Assembly: GCF_965363235.1 (NCBI RefSeq)
Contig: NC_134849.1
Span: forward strand, 60,035,122 to 60,099,121
Reading direction: 5' to 3'
Length of the DNA: 64,000 nucleotides
From: Mytilus galloprovincialis
Taxonomy: Eukaryota; Mollusca; Bivalvia; Mytilida; Mytilidae
Numbering within the stretch: the stretch's first letter is position 1; each line of letters begins with the position of its first letter. A program made the translations under genes and the position numbers. The notes under the pieces are model-generated. The model searched no databases. It had not been told where the DNA came from and saw nothing but the letters and a program-made list of their open reading frames with translations. Shown here piece by piece: positions 39,001 to 54,000 of this stretch.

Positions 39001-42000
39001 AATTTGACGCCTTGCTATAATCTGCTTTAAGCATACAGTAAATTGGGATGTCTTTTCTTGTGTTATTTTGCATCAGTCGGTGTTATCCAAAAAAGTACTA
39101 ATGATTGGTATACTCCAAATTCAACAAAAATTTGAATGTCTTTGGAAAAGGCAAGTTGATAAATTAAAAACAATGTTATTGTATCAGCATTTGGTCATCA
39201 ATACTAAAAAGGTTATTATCATAATGTACTTGTATTTTTTTTTTAAACACAAAGACATTACATATTAGAATATGAGGGATTTTTTTTGCTGTGTTGAAGA
39301 AACATTGGTGGCTCTTGGTCGGGTTGTTGTCTCTTTGACAAATTCCCCATTTCCATTCTCAATTTCATCAGGATTATAATTCACTTTCGACTGTTTAAAT
39401 CAACCATTATCATGTAAATGAGCAACAAGATTGGTGCCACACATTCATCAGATTAGCTCATGCTTCAGGAGGAACTGAGGACACCATAGTTTTGGGGTTA
39501 GTGTTGTTTAATCTTATATTATATTGTCTTCATATGTCAAATTGGCAATCTAAAAACATGTACACATTTTCATTGAAGGTCTGTTCATCCAATAAACGTT
39601 GGGTTTGCTTGCAAAAAACAAGCTTGTTTGATTAATGTGTTACTTTTAAGCTATCAAAAGGAGTCACCAATGGATAACTCCTGGCTAGTATTATTAATGT
39701 GATAATTTTACAGTACTTACTTTATATTAAGTTTAACATTTGCATCTTCATGTCTTTGTCTCAAAATCTTAAATATACAATTATTTAGAAATTAATCAGA
39801 ATTACAAACAATAAAATACTACTGATAAATGAATTTTCGAAACAATGCAACATGTTTTTAATTGGTGGTAAAAATAATCTTTTATTCATGTCATGTTCTA
39901 AAAATAGGAAGATGTGATACGATTCATTGCTGATTAGACATTTAATATATCCTTTTAAAAAAAAAATATTGATTACAAATGCTTGTCTGCTTTTTTTTAA
40001 TTGATTCACTTTTGAAGTCTTTTGATTCAACGAAAGAAATTGCAAGCCCACTCCTATATAGGGGCAGCAGAGTGGGGAAGCTAAACTTTTCCCACCCAAG
40101 CTAACTCCCAGGGTGGGTGGGTGGGTGGTTGGACAAAGCAAAATCCACATGAGCTGTAGTGTGCCTTACCTTACTGAGTTTGTAGCCTGATTTTGGTATA
40201 TTGGTCACACCTTCTCTTCTTAAATCATCAGCATCCTCTAAAAACAGACAAAAAGATTAATCATATCTTATAAATAAAACAACCTACATGTAGTTATCAC
40301 ACTAAAACACAATTCTTGTTTGTTACAAGTGTGCATTCTTTTATTTTCATGGAATGAGGGAAAACTTGCATTTGCATCGGTATTTACTTCATTGTTTTAC
40401 CACAGTTTGCATACAAGCCTATAGAAAATTTGTAATTTGTTGAACATTGGAGATGGCGAAGCTCAAATCTCCATATGGAATTTACTGACCCCATTATGGC
40501 ATATGTATCTTATATCATATTAGGTCACTACCACACTGTGTAACAAATTTATCATTCATTCTCAATTTCTTCATCCCTTAAAACCATTCAATTTTTTACA
40601 TGATACCATGTTGTTTGACAAATATAGATTCCACAACTGCAACATGTGTATTACCAGATTTCTCTACTCGAGACAGTTGAATATTATCATTTAAAGCGTG
40701 AGGCTTGCCGAGCTTTTTAAATGATCAAATTTTAACTGTTGAGAGTGGAGAAATATGGTAATACACGAGTTATAGTGGTGGAATCTGTTTCTATAATGAT
40801 TTTTATCCTTCCTTTTCAAAGATTTGAGGAAAGTTGTGTACTTTTGATGTGATGTCATCAGGCATGGTCGCCTTTTCTCATGATGTCACAATAAGAAAAT
40901 TCAGAAGAAAACAAGAAAATTTAACGTCACAATTAAATTTCAACCAATCATTTGCCGAGAACAGATTTTTCACTAGTGGTGTAATACCACCAAATCATGG
41001 TACGTCACATCCGGTTGCATACGAAAGTAGGCCTAAAAAAATATTCCCTTGAATTTGACAGTTGTAGAAAATTAACCCTGCAGTTCAATGCACTTAAATT
41101 TTTCTGAGTCGTAAATATGTATGTTGGGTGTCTGAAAGCATCATTCTTTTTTTATTTGATGGTCTTATAAAATATTTTGGAACGTTAAGGTTACATAGTT
41201 ACCAAAGCAGGTAACCAGTAAATAACAGTGTAAAAATTGGGTTGTCTACCCTCGGCGGTGGTTACTTTCTTATATGCAATGAAATGTAGTGTGAAATTTT
41301 CACTGTATCACTGGAAAGGATTGAACTTTACACATGCAAAGTATTTCTTTGGTTGAAATAAAGGTAAATACTGTACGATTTTTTTAAAAGTGCCAATTTA
41401 ACAAAGACTAATAGGGAAAAATCAATGGTGGTATTACACCTATTTAGGGAAACTAAATGTGCACTCGTGACCCTATTGTACTTTCATTTTTAAAAGTTAT
41501 AAATAAACCAGTTCATACATTGTAAACATGGACTTTTCGGAATGGATTTAGACACAGAAAGTACGTTTGAGGTAAAATTGCATTGAAATGGGGGTTTACG
41601 GGTGTTTTCTTAGTCAAATGGGTGGACAGACGAAGCTGTATTTAGATTACTGTGTTAAATTTTAAATTACCCTTACAGTTTTTGTTTTGTTTATACAACA
41701 TGTGAATTTTTTATTTCAGTGTTAACCATATTCTGAAGAGCATTCTGTTGAAAAATCTTATATGTGAATTGGTCTGCAGATGACACTTCAGCATTAAAGT
41801 ATGTATCAACTATCATCATGTTTTTTTTTTGTTTTGGCCGCAAAAGTTTACAATTTGCCATTGTGCCGTCTACATTTTGCACAGACAATAACTCATCTAA
41901 ACACTTATTTGTCCTGGATTTATACACATCAGAATCCAGTCTCACATACTTAAACTTTATAATTCTTACCAATTATTTTTTGTACCAGCATTCCAAGGGA

Positions 42001-45000
42001 CATAACCCTTTTTAAAAACATTTTGAGGTATTTTTTTAATACTCTTTCTCCCTATTTTCTAATGTAAAATACAAGAAAGTGGACTTTTTGTGTAAATCTA
42101 TTAGAAATATACTGTTATGAGTAAATAAAAAGACTTTGATACCAGTAGCAATAAATGATTGACTGAAAGGGAAACGTTATTTCTCACACTAGGGGAACAG
42201 ACCAAAAACTCAAGTTACACATAAGGGCTTATAGAAACTTCCGTGTAGACTGTTAACATTTATAGAGACAGTTCTTTCAGCTAAAACACTTTAATTATTG
42301 ATTTAACATTACATTTATTTCATTTTTGTGGGATAATAATCACATTTGTTTTATTTTTAGACAAAAGATATCAAGTTTTGATGAAAAAGGAAGGAAGGAG
42401 GAAAAATGGACCAAAACAGACCAAAACAGACCTTCAAATGAACTCTAAAAGGTGCAATAAAATTGTTTATCATCTTAAAGTTGTCTTTTGTATTCTATTT
42501 AATTGTTTGAATGCATATATCATGAGTTTATGATCAGATATTAGTCAACACTGCATTTTATAATGATACACTGAAATTAGGATTTTTCGAAGAAATTGGA
42601 CTGAAATTGCCGTAGGATATGGCCTTACATTATAGTGATTTTCTCTGAAACTATAGTTCTGACTGAGACAAAACTTGACAGTTATGCTTGAAACAACTTG
42701 CAATTGAAGGGGAAAAAATTGCATTAAGTTTATTTGACATTTAGGTGTTCTTTAGGTGTAATACCACCAAATCATGGTACGTCACATCCGGTTGCATACG
42801 AAAGTAGGCCTAAAAAAATATTCCCTTGAATTTGACAGTTGTAGAAAATTAACCCTGCAGTTCAATGCACTTAAATTTTTCTGAGTCGTAAATATGTATG
42901 TTGGGTGTCTGAAAGCATCATTCTTTTTTTATTTGATGGTCTTATAAAATATTTTGGAACGTTAAGGTTACATAGTTACCAAAGCAGGTAACCAGTAAAT
43001 AACAGTGTAAAAATTGGGTTGTCTACCCTCGGCGGTGGTTACTTTCTTATATGCAATGAAATGTAGTGTGAAATTTTCACTGTATCACTGGAAAGGATTG
43101 AACTTTACACATGCAAAGTATTTCTTTGGTTGAAATAAAGGTAAATACTGTACGATTTTTTTAAAAGTGCCAATTTAACAAAGACTAATAGGGAAAAATC
43201 AATGGTGGTATTACACCTAGTGAGGAGAAATATTTTTCTCACACCGGTCAGGCAATATGAAAATAGCACAAAAATTAGAGAAAGGGATGTAATACCACTA
43301 CTAACCGTACCCGTGTATTATTACAAACCATGTTTACTAACCCCTTATGAAATATACACAGTCATCACATGGTTGCTTTTAACTAATCAAATTCCAAGAA
43401 ATGTATAGGATGTAAGATAATGTCTCTTATATCGCCTTTTTTCCTAAATAAAAATTTCAAATTAAAGTAGGTCACTGTTACCTAATAATTCAATAGCATC
43501 ATCCTCTTCCTCCTGTTCATCTAAGTATCCAGAATCATCTGAATGTTTGTCTTTTTCCTGAAGATATTGGTTGAGTTCCTGTCTATGTTTTTTGGATTCT
43601 ATTTTTGGTCCTCGCACATGCCCAGAACTGTAAAATTTGAAATGCATGTAAATCAAACTTTCAAAAAGGCAATTTATACATAAAAATAATGCTACAAAAG
43701 CAATGTACATTATATGAAAGAAAAGAATTTAAAAAAAAAAGAATGATTTTTTTTTGGATTTTTTTATGAAAAAACTGCTTGAATTTTATGAAGATTTCTC
43801 GATGAAGTTGGCCATCATATATATATACTGTATACTCAAATTAACATGATAAAGTCAAAACAGTAAGGGCTGTTTCAGAAAATACTATTGCCTCACTCAA
43901 ACTAACATTTAATTCGAATTGAATTTGAATCGAAAGCATTCGAATTCGCTAATCGCATTCACACGCGCATTGCAATTCAAATTAGAATTTACATTCTGAC
44001 ATAATTGTTTAATGCCAATCAAAATTAGAATTACCTGTGAATGCTGCACAAGTTATCTCAATAAGAATAATCATGATAATCATTTGAATTTAAAAAAAAA
44101 AAGTATTGCCTGTGCTTTTAGTAATAAATGCTGAAATCTAAATATAAAGTTGTTAAATATTTATACACCAAATATTATATTTAAATCCACATCAATTGAA
44201 AACTGCTTTTTCTGGGTCTTTTATAGCAAACTGTGTTATTGATATGCTCATTGTTGAAGGCTGTACAGTGACCTATAGCTTTTAATTTCTGTGTTATTTG
44301 GTCTCTTTTAGAGAGTTTTCTAATTGGCAATCATACCACATCTTCTTTTTTTATGTTGTATTGACTCTTCATTGAGTTTAATTTTATTGGTGCGAAGCAT
44401 TTCCATTATATAGAAAGGGAGAAAACTTCTTAATTCTGGTAAACAAAATTGGAAAGGGAGATAACTTCTAGATTCTGGAAAGGGAGATAACTTCTTGATT
44501 CTGGAGAGGGAGATAACTTCTTGATTCTGGAAAGGGAGATAACTTATTAATTCTGGAAATGATTTTTGAAAGGAGGTAACTTCTTGATTCTGGAAATGAT
44601 TTTTTCGAAAAGGGAGATAATTTCTTGATTGTAAAGGGCTTTATGTTGATCACATTAAGAACTCAGATTAAATTATTTGATTTTCTTTTATTTATTCAAG
44701 TTTCAATTAGAATTATTATTTTCACTGAAAACTCATTTTAAAAATGTCATAAATGATTAAAATTGAGAATGGAAATGGGGAATGTGTCAAAGAGACAACA
44801 ACCCGACCAAATAAAAAACAACAGCAGAGGGTCACCAACAGGTCTTCAATGTAGCGAGAAATTCCCGCACCCGGAGGCGTCCTTCAGCTGGCCCCTAAAC
44901 AAATATATACTAGTCCAGTGATAATGAACGCCATACTAATTTCCAAATTGTACATAAGAAACTAAAATTAAAATAATACAAAACTAACAAAGGCATGAGG

Positions 45001-48000
45001 CTCCTGACTTGGGACAGGCGCAAAAATGCGGCGGGGTTAAACATGTTTGTGAGATCTCAACCCTCCCCCTATACCTCTAACCAATGTAGAAAAGCAAGGG
45101 TAAATATATGTAAAACATCCAAAAATCAAATCGATCTGGTCTTCTGTTTCTGTGAAATATTCCATCCAGTGAGTTCTCTACCAGAAACCATATTTCTGTT
45201 TAGATATCTCAACCATTTAAAATCAAATTCAATGTGCAATTTGAAAACAATAATATATTACTAAGCCCCACAACATGCAAATAACTATTAAATTAAGTTT
45301 GTCCTGTTGCAGTTGATAGCCAACATCACATTGTGTGACAAGGTTGATAGTTTACTCATAAAACACTTAACCTTCAACTTGACTAAAGGTTAATGGCGTC
45401 AACCTAGGTATAGTAAAGATTTTATCAAAACCTTTTTTTAAACAAATATGTTGAAACTAAAATTTGCTCAGGATTACATAAAATTCTAATTGAAATGACT
45501 ACTTGCAAGAAAATTGGTATACATGTATATACATGTATGTATGGTTTTCAAGTTCACTTGTTTTTTTATATATGTGCAAGTGAGAAGTGCAAAATGGGCC
45601 TTACTGAAAACCATGTATAATTATAGTTTAAAGAGGGTGTGTATGTTTGGGTACTTACACTTTTCTGTATAAAGACAATAGATGTATTTATAGAATCAAT
45701 TAATACTTTCATTAATCATTGATCACGTTTTTATCATATTTGGAAAGTGATTTTGATTAATTTTTGCATATTTATTGTATTTAAGTGTTTTGTCAACTGG
45801 ATCCATGTGAGTGAGAAGTAAAGATTTTAACTTTGGTAATTCCCCTTTTCAAAATCTAAAGAATCATGAGTAATTGAAATGTTCATACCCAAAAATGATA
45901 ATAATGTCACACCATTGGTTGAATTTCCATTGTTTATGACAATGTTTTTTAAACCAATCACCACCCTTTGGTGTACACTTTTGAAAGTATTACCCATGAT
46001 GCATTAGATTCTGGAACGGTGAATTCTAATTGCACTCCACAATTTCCTTATTGTAGAATACATGGGGTTTTCCAAAGTTATAAATAGCGTTGGTGGTTAT
46101 GAGCTGTAAACTTCATCTAAGGATGCCAACAATATAAAAATCATAAACAAAGCATGTTGGAGGGTACTATTACTAGCAATGCATACAGCAGTTTTTAACA
46201 AGCCATAAAACTAATCCTGAATTTGACTCTAAAATTATATTCTGCTAGAAGTTTTTCTTTTTTTATGAAATACAAATGGATCCAATATGAATAAAATATA
46301 ATCAGTAAATTAAATAGTCATTGGACTCATTAATTTGGACTTGAAAAACTTTCGTTTTAAATTTGGTTATATTAAATAAACTAATAACTCTACACAAATT
46401 ATATACATTGACTCTTCACTGTGAAGGTAAATAATATAACTGATACCAGATGTAATTTTGGAGTCAAATCAGGTTTAATGTGAGCTACACTAGCGTATTG
46501 TCGTGCTTTCACTCACCTTCTTCTGTTTAAGCAGATTACAAAACTTATGATTAAGTATCCTACTATAACATTTATAAAAAATATCCATTTTTAATTATAC
46601 TAAAAATGCTTAAATAAAGAAAATATTTAGTAAATTTAGTAATATTGTCAATGAGACAACTATTTCAATTACTATGGATTCATCTTTTTTTGTGGGTACC
46701 AATATTTCGTGGGTTGCTGAAAACTTACATTTTCATGTATATAAAGTTTCGTGGTTTTGCAAAAGTCTACATACAACTGGATAGAAAATTTTGTAATTTG
46801 TTGGACATTTGACTTCATGGTTTCACTGTACCCACAAAAACCCAGAAAATTGGTATCCAACGAATAATAATGAATCCACATTATGTCCAAAAATATTTTA
46901 TGTGAATTATTGGTACTGTGATGAAAATATTTATTCCATTTATATGCATACAAGTGATGAATAGCATATACATAAGCTACACGTATTATGTATTAATATA
47001 TATGACTTCACTTAAATGTGATGTCCTTAAAATAATTACACCAAAGTTTTACTCCAAAATGTATGATTAAGCTCTCATGAAGAAAAAACTAAGCCATACC
47101 TATTCATATCTGTATTAGAATTTTGTTTGACCGATTCTTTACAATTCATTAATTCTCCAGCTAATGGATCCTCTTCTGTCCTGTAAGGCCTTGGTCCTTT
47201 ATAATTGCTACTTCTAAATATGTCATCATCCTGTTAAAAAAATTCATAAAGAGTTATTGCCCTTGTACAAACTCTTCAGTGATTGAGCATTAATAGTTGT
47301 TCTGCAATGGCTTGGTCATTTATTATTACTTCTCCTAAATATGTCACCATCTGTTAAAAAAGTATATATAGAGTTATTACCCCTGTAAAAACTGAATGGA
47401 TCCTCCTCTGTTGTGTTATCTATATGAAATGGTGGGGTTTGGGTTATATCAGCTCTTCCAACTACTATTAGGTTTGGGATTTTCACAAATATTTTGGGTT
47501 CTACAATTACCAACACAAGTTCTCATTATTGTGATACTCACCCGGTGGCATTATTTACTTTTAAATTAATAATATCTCACAATGTTTTCTGAATTTACGG
47601 AGTATAATTTGTGAAAACAGCTATATTACCCCAAGTCCTGAGGAAGCCCAAGCTGTTCTTGTATCTTTAGATGTCTCTGTTCGTCTGTGACCTTTTGTTT
47701 CTTCTGATTTGGTTTGACCTTCAAAAAGGTCATCAAAACTGGTAGCTGAAACTTTGTTGTCTGCATTCCATCCTTGCTTTTGTCTACGTCCTTTTAACAA
47801 AAAAAAAAACACAAAAGTTTTAAAAATTGGCTTAATGAGAATTTACTAAAGGGACATTCATCAATTTGTGCGTATAAGAGACTGATGAATTTAAATGTTT
47901 CCATGAAGTACATTTTTTCTTCAGGCCAATATACCACAGAATTCTGATTTTATCAAATATTTTTATAGGACTGTGAAAATTAAAAATTTCTCAATAGGCT

Positions 48001-51000
48001 AAAACTGAATTGAACGTTTCTTATCTAATGTGTTATTACAAAATAAACGATACATTTTTGGCTACTGATTTTGTTGGTGTTTTTACTATCACTGAAAATG
48101 CTTTACTTATCATGCTTATTGAACTTTCTGATTATGAGGGTGATTGATCAAAAATCTTTTTAAAAATAATGAAAGGAACAGGCTTGCTGTAATTCATTAG
48201 CAGAAACAAGTGATTATCTCCCTTGACACATTTGTAAACATACTTATTTTCATTGATACTTTATAATAAAAAATTGAATGCTTATTGATTTTGAAATTCT
48301 GGGTGGACAGCTTTGACAGAAGTGCATTTTGTATGAACCACCAGAAGTGTGTCATGATACTAGAAATGTGCCCATGATTATGGTTTTACAACCCTTAATT
48401 TATTAAAAAAAAAAAGAGGTTTGAATTCTTATAAATTCATCATTTTATGCTGCAACCATACCATTACAAGTTAAATGAAACTTTAAATGTTCTTATTTTA
48501 TATACTACAAGTACACTCCCGTGATATCGCGGGTCCGTGACTGAATTAAAGTATATAACTATGCCTAAGCCTTATTTTAGTAATTGGTATTGTCATCTGA
48601 TAAAGTCATGTCGATTATAAGATACACAGTTTTCTCTGCTTTCAAATCTTTCTGTTTGAACCCGTCGACCTGGAACTTATCAATTATTGGAAATATTAAT
48701 TATTTGGAAAACAAAAGGTCCAGGCTATCCAGGAATGGGGTATTTTTAATCAACAGCATTGTCCTATATTAGTTATCTTAGAAAGTCTTGCTGATTGCTG
48801 AATAAAGCTACAATAGGGAACAATTTGACAATGATTGAATTTAGTAGTGTCAGCACTTTGATTATGACCCATGTATATAGCAAAATCCTACATACACCGT
48901 TTGGTGGTGGGCCTGTCAAATGCGGAAGGTACAGATAAGGTAATAGCTAACAGGTGAATATACTATAGGTATTGGTATCGGATTAGACCCGAACTTGTTA
49001 ATTATTGGCAATATTAATTATGTGGAAAACAAAAGGGTCTGGAGTGGTGTAATTTTTAATCTACACCATTGTCCTATATTAGTTATATATAGAGTTGAAT
49101 TCTTTGATGTGTCGTTTTTACCCGCTGACGGCTGACAAATTGGACCTCGTAATTTTAGTATTATAGATTAGTTATTTCATATTAACTCCTTTCTAGCCAA
49201 TTTGCAATAATCTATTTTCACATTTCTCTATTAACTCTGCTGATGTACACATATAATAGTAAATCACAAATCAGTTTCACTAAGTCATCATGCGATAGTC
49301 ACAATATATAAATCACTCTCAAAAATTAGTTTGTTCATTAAGGAATGACTGTAATATTTTTTCTGTCTATGAAGAAATAACATAAAAAATTTGGTGCACA
49401 CTGAATAACGCGCGTAGCAGGTTATTTGACAGTGTGCACCACATTTTTTATGTTATTTCGAATAGACAGAAAAATATTACAGTCATTTCTTATAATTTAA
49501 TTCTAAATTCAATTTTAAACCGTAGAAAACCATGAAAAAACGTTGATGATGTCACGGTCACATGACTAAATTTATCTATGGGGCTGATAACAAAATAACG
49601 TCAGCCAATCAGAAGACGTGTTACATCCAAAATTAAATTATTAGTAAATGCAACTAGAAATAAACCTTTCAAACACCTATAATGCAAGTGCTACAGAAAT
49701 GCTTGAGGTGGTACCCAACACTTTCACTAAAATTAATTTGGCTCGTTTAATTTTCATAAAATTTTGACAAAGTATTTACTTTGACCCTTTTACAAAAATA
49801 TAAAAAATTAAAATAATTTGAACCAAGCGTTTTATCTGAAAAATTACACTGGTTATATAGCAGTTTGACAAACACTAATTTTGATCATTGAGAAGCTTTA
49901 TATTGCCTTCACAACGCAACGTTATTAAAACGTTTAGCTGATATTACAGAGTTATCTCCCTGTAGTGTTAGGTACCACCTTAATCAAGGATAACATTTCA
50001 GCATCACATTAAAACACTCATATCTTTTTTCTGAATAAAAGCAAGTAAGATTCTTTTTAAATATGATACAATGTTTATGTTAGAGAGACAGAAGGCATGT
50101 TAGACACCAATTATCGGGACAAAATAAGCTGTAAAAACATAAAGCAACCCATTTGCAGATAAATATTTCCAATACATCCTTCTACCATTATTTTCTTATT
50201 TTAATTTTGTTAGTGTACATTAAAAGTTATTCAGAATCTTCACAGGAAATGTGAACCCCTAATGAAACCCTATCTGAATGAAATGACTGAAATCATTTCT
50301 GTAAAAAAATAAAATAAAATAAAACACGAATGTTTGGTTAAGTACAAATAGCTTTTGGTTTTGGTCATGACTGGCAAATATGACCTTTTTTTTACCCTTG
50401 GCCCACATCGTCTGTGCTAAGATACGGAATAACTCCAACTCTTAATTATCAGTCTTTTCTAACTCTATGCTCATAGGGTTGTATTTCCCTTGTCCAGGTA
50501 ACCAATCATATTGCAAGATTAGCCTAGATATTCACTCAAGTACTATATTAAGATTACATATAAGTCATGTCTTCAAACTATAACAAAATCAAAATTTTGG
50601 AATTTTGAAGTAGCCTAAAATTTTTAATAATTCTGATACTTTTGATGCACATATAACCGTTGCAAGCATATAATTCAGTTAATTACGTTAGTACAATGAA
50701 AATCAAATGAACCTATTAGAACGCAAAAACCTTAGACTTAAAAACTTTCAATGGATCAAATTATGTGTACTCTAGATTGATTATCAAATAAAGAGGTACA
50801 ACTTAAGGAACTTTGTAAATATAAAATTGATTAACATTTAATCCAAAATTTGTAAAACTTCCATGATACAGTAAAACCCATCCATTATGATACAAATCAT
50901 TCTTATTTGAGTTTGCTTTTTTTTCCCCCTCTTTCTTTTTTACATTGGTTAGGAGGGCCAAAGATTATGAGCATCCAAATTTAAATGTAGCCATCAAAAA

Positions 51001-54000
51001 GATAAATCCCTCATGCACTTTGTAGAAAATATTTGCAGGTCATGCAAATTGCATACCACCAATAACATACGGTCTGCATCAAGCAAGCAGGTCTGCACAT
51101 GTACATTACACATAGAGATATATACACGAATATATGTTTGATCCTGCGAACCTCATGCTTAAAATTTAAGGTTAACCTGGTGAAATTGGAGTCACTTTCA
51201 ATAGATCATCAAAGCTTAAAGGCAGTGACTCTGACATTGTTCTGGGTGAAGAATGAGTTTGCTTTACATGTGATCTAGGTGAGGACAATGTTTGTTGTGC
51301 TTGTGATCTGGGTGATGAGGAGGTTTGTGCAGTATGTGGGCGAGCACTATGCACTCTATTAGACTTTGGAGAAGTAGTTGCTGAAAGAAATGTTAACAGA
51401 AACACGATTAACAAATTAAATAAAGTGTTAGGCCCCTTATTCCTTTAGTGTAGGGGTATAAACCTTTGAATATTGACTGAACATGAGCATTCATAATAAG
51501 GTCATTTTAATCAAGCTACACAGATTTAGCACAAAATGTTTTCAATTGTGATATATGTAAAGAATGAAAATATTTTTTCTAACAACGAAATTATATAACT
51601 GATTTGATTAACCTAAATTCAACACATTCAATGTAATCTCAAATTTTTGAATTTTATTTTTTCCATTGTTTGAATACATGGCAAATGAGAACTCTAAATT
51701 TTTTTTCAAACTGTATTTTTCACAAATTGTATGTCCTTCAAACGTATGTAAGATATACCTGGTCTTGTGTGTTCTGGTTCGTCTGGACTCTTTGGCTTAG
51801 GCTTTTTACTGTGTGTCAACCATGGCTTATTATAACCTCTATCATCTATACAATTAAAAAACAATAATCAAACAAACCAAATAAACATATAATTAAGGGG
51901 GATTTACTGCTAGAGTTACAAAGTTGGTACGCCTTCTTTCCATTACAGTTGTTGTCATGGTTGTGTAGGACAACAAAGCAAGAAAAATAAAATTTTGACC
52001 AGTAAAATGAGATTTTTCCTGAATGACTGATCGAATGTTGTATATTTTTGGTGGGATTTTTAGAATAAATTAATAAAGCTATAAAACCAGGCTTATTTTA
52101 CCAATTCTATAAAATGTCTGTAACAAGTCAGGAATATCAATAAGACAGTTATTATCCATTCTTTTGATGTGTTAAATGCTTAATGCAATACAAATTTTCT
52201 AAAGGCAAAGCGGGTAAAATATCACGTTGTGATTGGTTTAAATCCGTCACATGGTGACCCCCTATGAGACCGTATGGGGTTAGTGAATTCCTAAGGGGGT
52301 TCATGACGCGTATTGGAACCCCCCAATGAGACCTCCTATGCAGATATTGGCAAAACTATGAAATCAATTATCCATGAAAAACACAATTGTTTCTCAATCC
52401 ACGAAAACTGGTACCCATGAAAATAAATAAATCTACATAGAAAGATTTTTACAATGTTCCTCCAGGTTACTTGATGAAAGAAGATGAATAACAAAATTAA
52501 AACATATTACCTGTTCCTGATGCTGCCCAGGTGTTAGATTTTCTGCTGGGTTCTGGACTCTTTGTTCTTCTTCCTATAAGATATCATACAGAGACAATTA
52601 ATGTTGGTTGCCAGAAATAAATGAAATATTTTTAGGTGACATACATGTCATGCATGTATTAGGTACCAGTGTAATTAGATATACATGGTATAGGAAGATG
52701 TAATTTGGTATGAGTGCCAATGAGAGACATATCTCCACAAGTTACAATTTATAAAAGTAAACCATTATAAGTCAAGATAATGTATGCATTATAACATACA
52801 ATGTATTGCCATAACTTTTTTTCTAAAGTCTAACATGTGGGATTCAATTGCACAGATCAAAGCTGTAGTACACCAGTACACCAATACTTTAGTTTTGGAG
52901 TCTTTTGTAAAACAAGAATGTGTCCTCAGTACACGAATGCCCCACTCGCACTATCATTTTCCATGTTCAGTGGACCATGAAATTGGGGTAAAAACTCTAA
53001 TTTGGCATTAAAATTAGAAAGATCATATCATAAGGAACATGTGTACTAAGTTGGAAGTCGATTGGACTTCAACTTCATCAAAAACTACCTTGACCAAAAA
53101 CTTTAACCTGAAGCGGGACAGACGGACAAACGAACGGACGGACGGACGAACTGACGAACTGACGGACGAACAGACGCACAGACCAGAAAACATAATGCCC
53201 CTCTACTATCGTAGGTGGGGCATAAAAAAGTTCATGTGTCAAATTTATTCTGTTTAAATTGATTAAAGTACGACCATGATGACTGTGAAAACAGAACATA
53301 CATTTCTTTTACATAGAATGTCCTGGTGTTACTCTAAGAATGTCCTAGTGTTCCTCTAAGAACGTCCAGGTGTTCCTCTAATAATGTCATAGGGTTCCAC
53401 TAAGAACGTCCGGGTGTTCCTCTAATAATGTCATAGTGTTCCACTAAGAATGTCCAGGTGTTCCACTAAGATGGTCATTGTGTTCCACTAAGAACGCCCA
53501 GGTGTTCCACTAAAATGGTCATTGTCATGTGTTCCACATAGAATGTCCTGGTGTTACTCTAAGAAAGTCACAGTGTTCCACTAAAAAAGTGTTGGTGTTT
53601 CACTAAGAATGGCCTGGTATTCCTGTAAGAATGCCCTGGTGTTCCTCTAATAATGTTGTAGTGTTCCACTAAGAACGTTTAAATTGATTAAAGTACGACC
53701 ATGATGACTGTGAAAACAGAACATACATTTCTTTTACATAGAATGTCCTGGTGTTACTCTAAGAATGTCCTAGTGTTCCTCTAAGAACGTCCAGGTGTTC
53801 CTCTAATAATGTCATAGGGTTCCACTAAGAACGTCCGGGTGTTCCTCTAATAATGTCATAGTGTTCCACTAAGAATGTCCAGGTGTTCCACTAAGATGGT
53901 CATTGTGTTCCACTAAGAACGCCCAGGTGTTCCACTAAAATGGTCATTGTCATGTGTTCCACATAGAATGTCCTGGTGTTACTCTAAGAAAGTCACAGTG

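Noticed and set aside
41691-42015. Overlapping 93- and 83-codon open frames on opposite strands between the twin MITEs
   Set aside because: I could not match either to a family, neither has convincing splice sites in phase with the host gene, and only chance length supports them.
43462-43480. Extension of the C8orf34-like exon past 43482
   Set aside because: The GTAACA donor at 43481 gives the phase needed for the next exon (IELL joined to EDADDLRREGV), as in the human protein; read-through does not.
53078-53299. Arg/Asp-rich and Ser/Val-rich open frames
   Set aside because: They are translations of the GACGGACGAAC microsatellite in a non-coding element.
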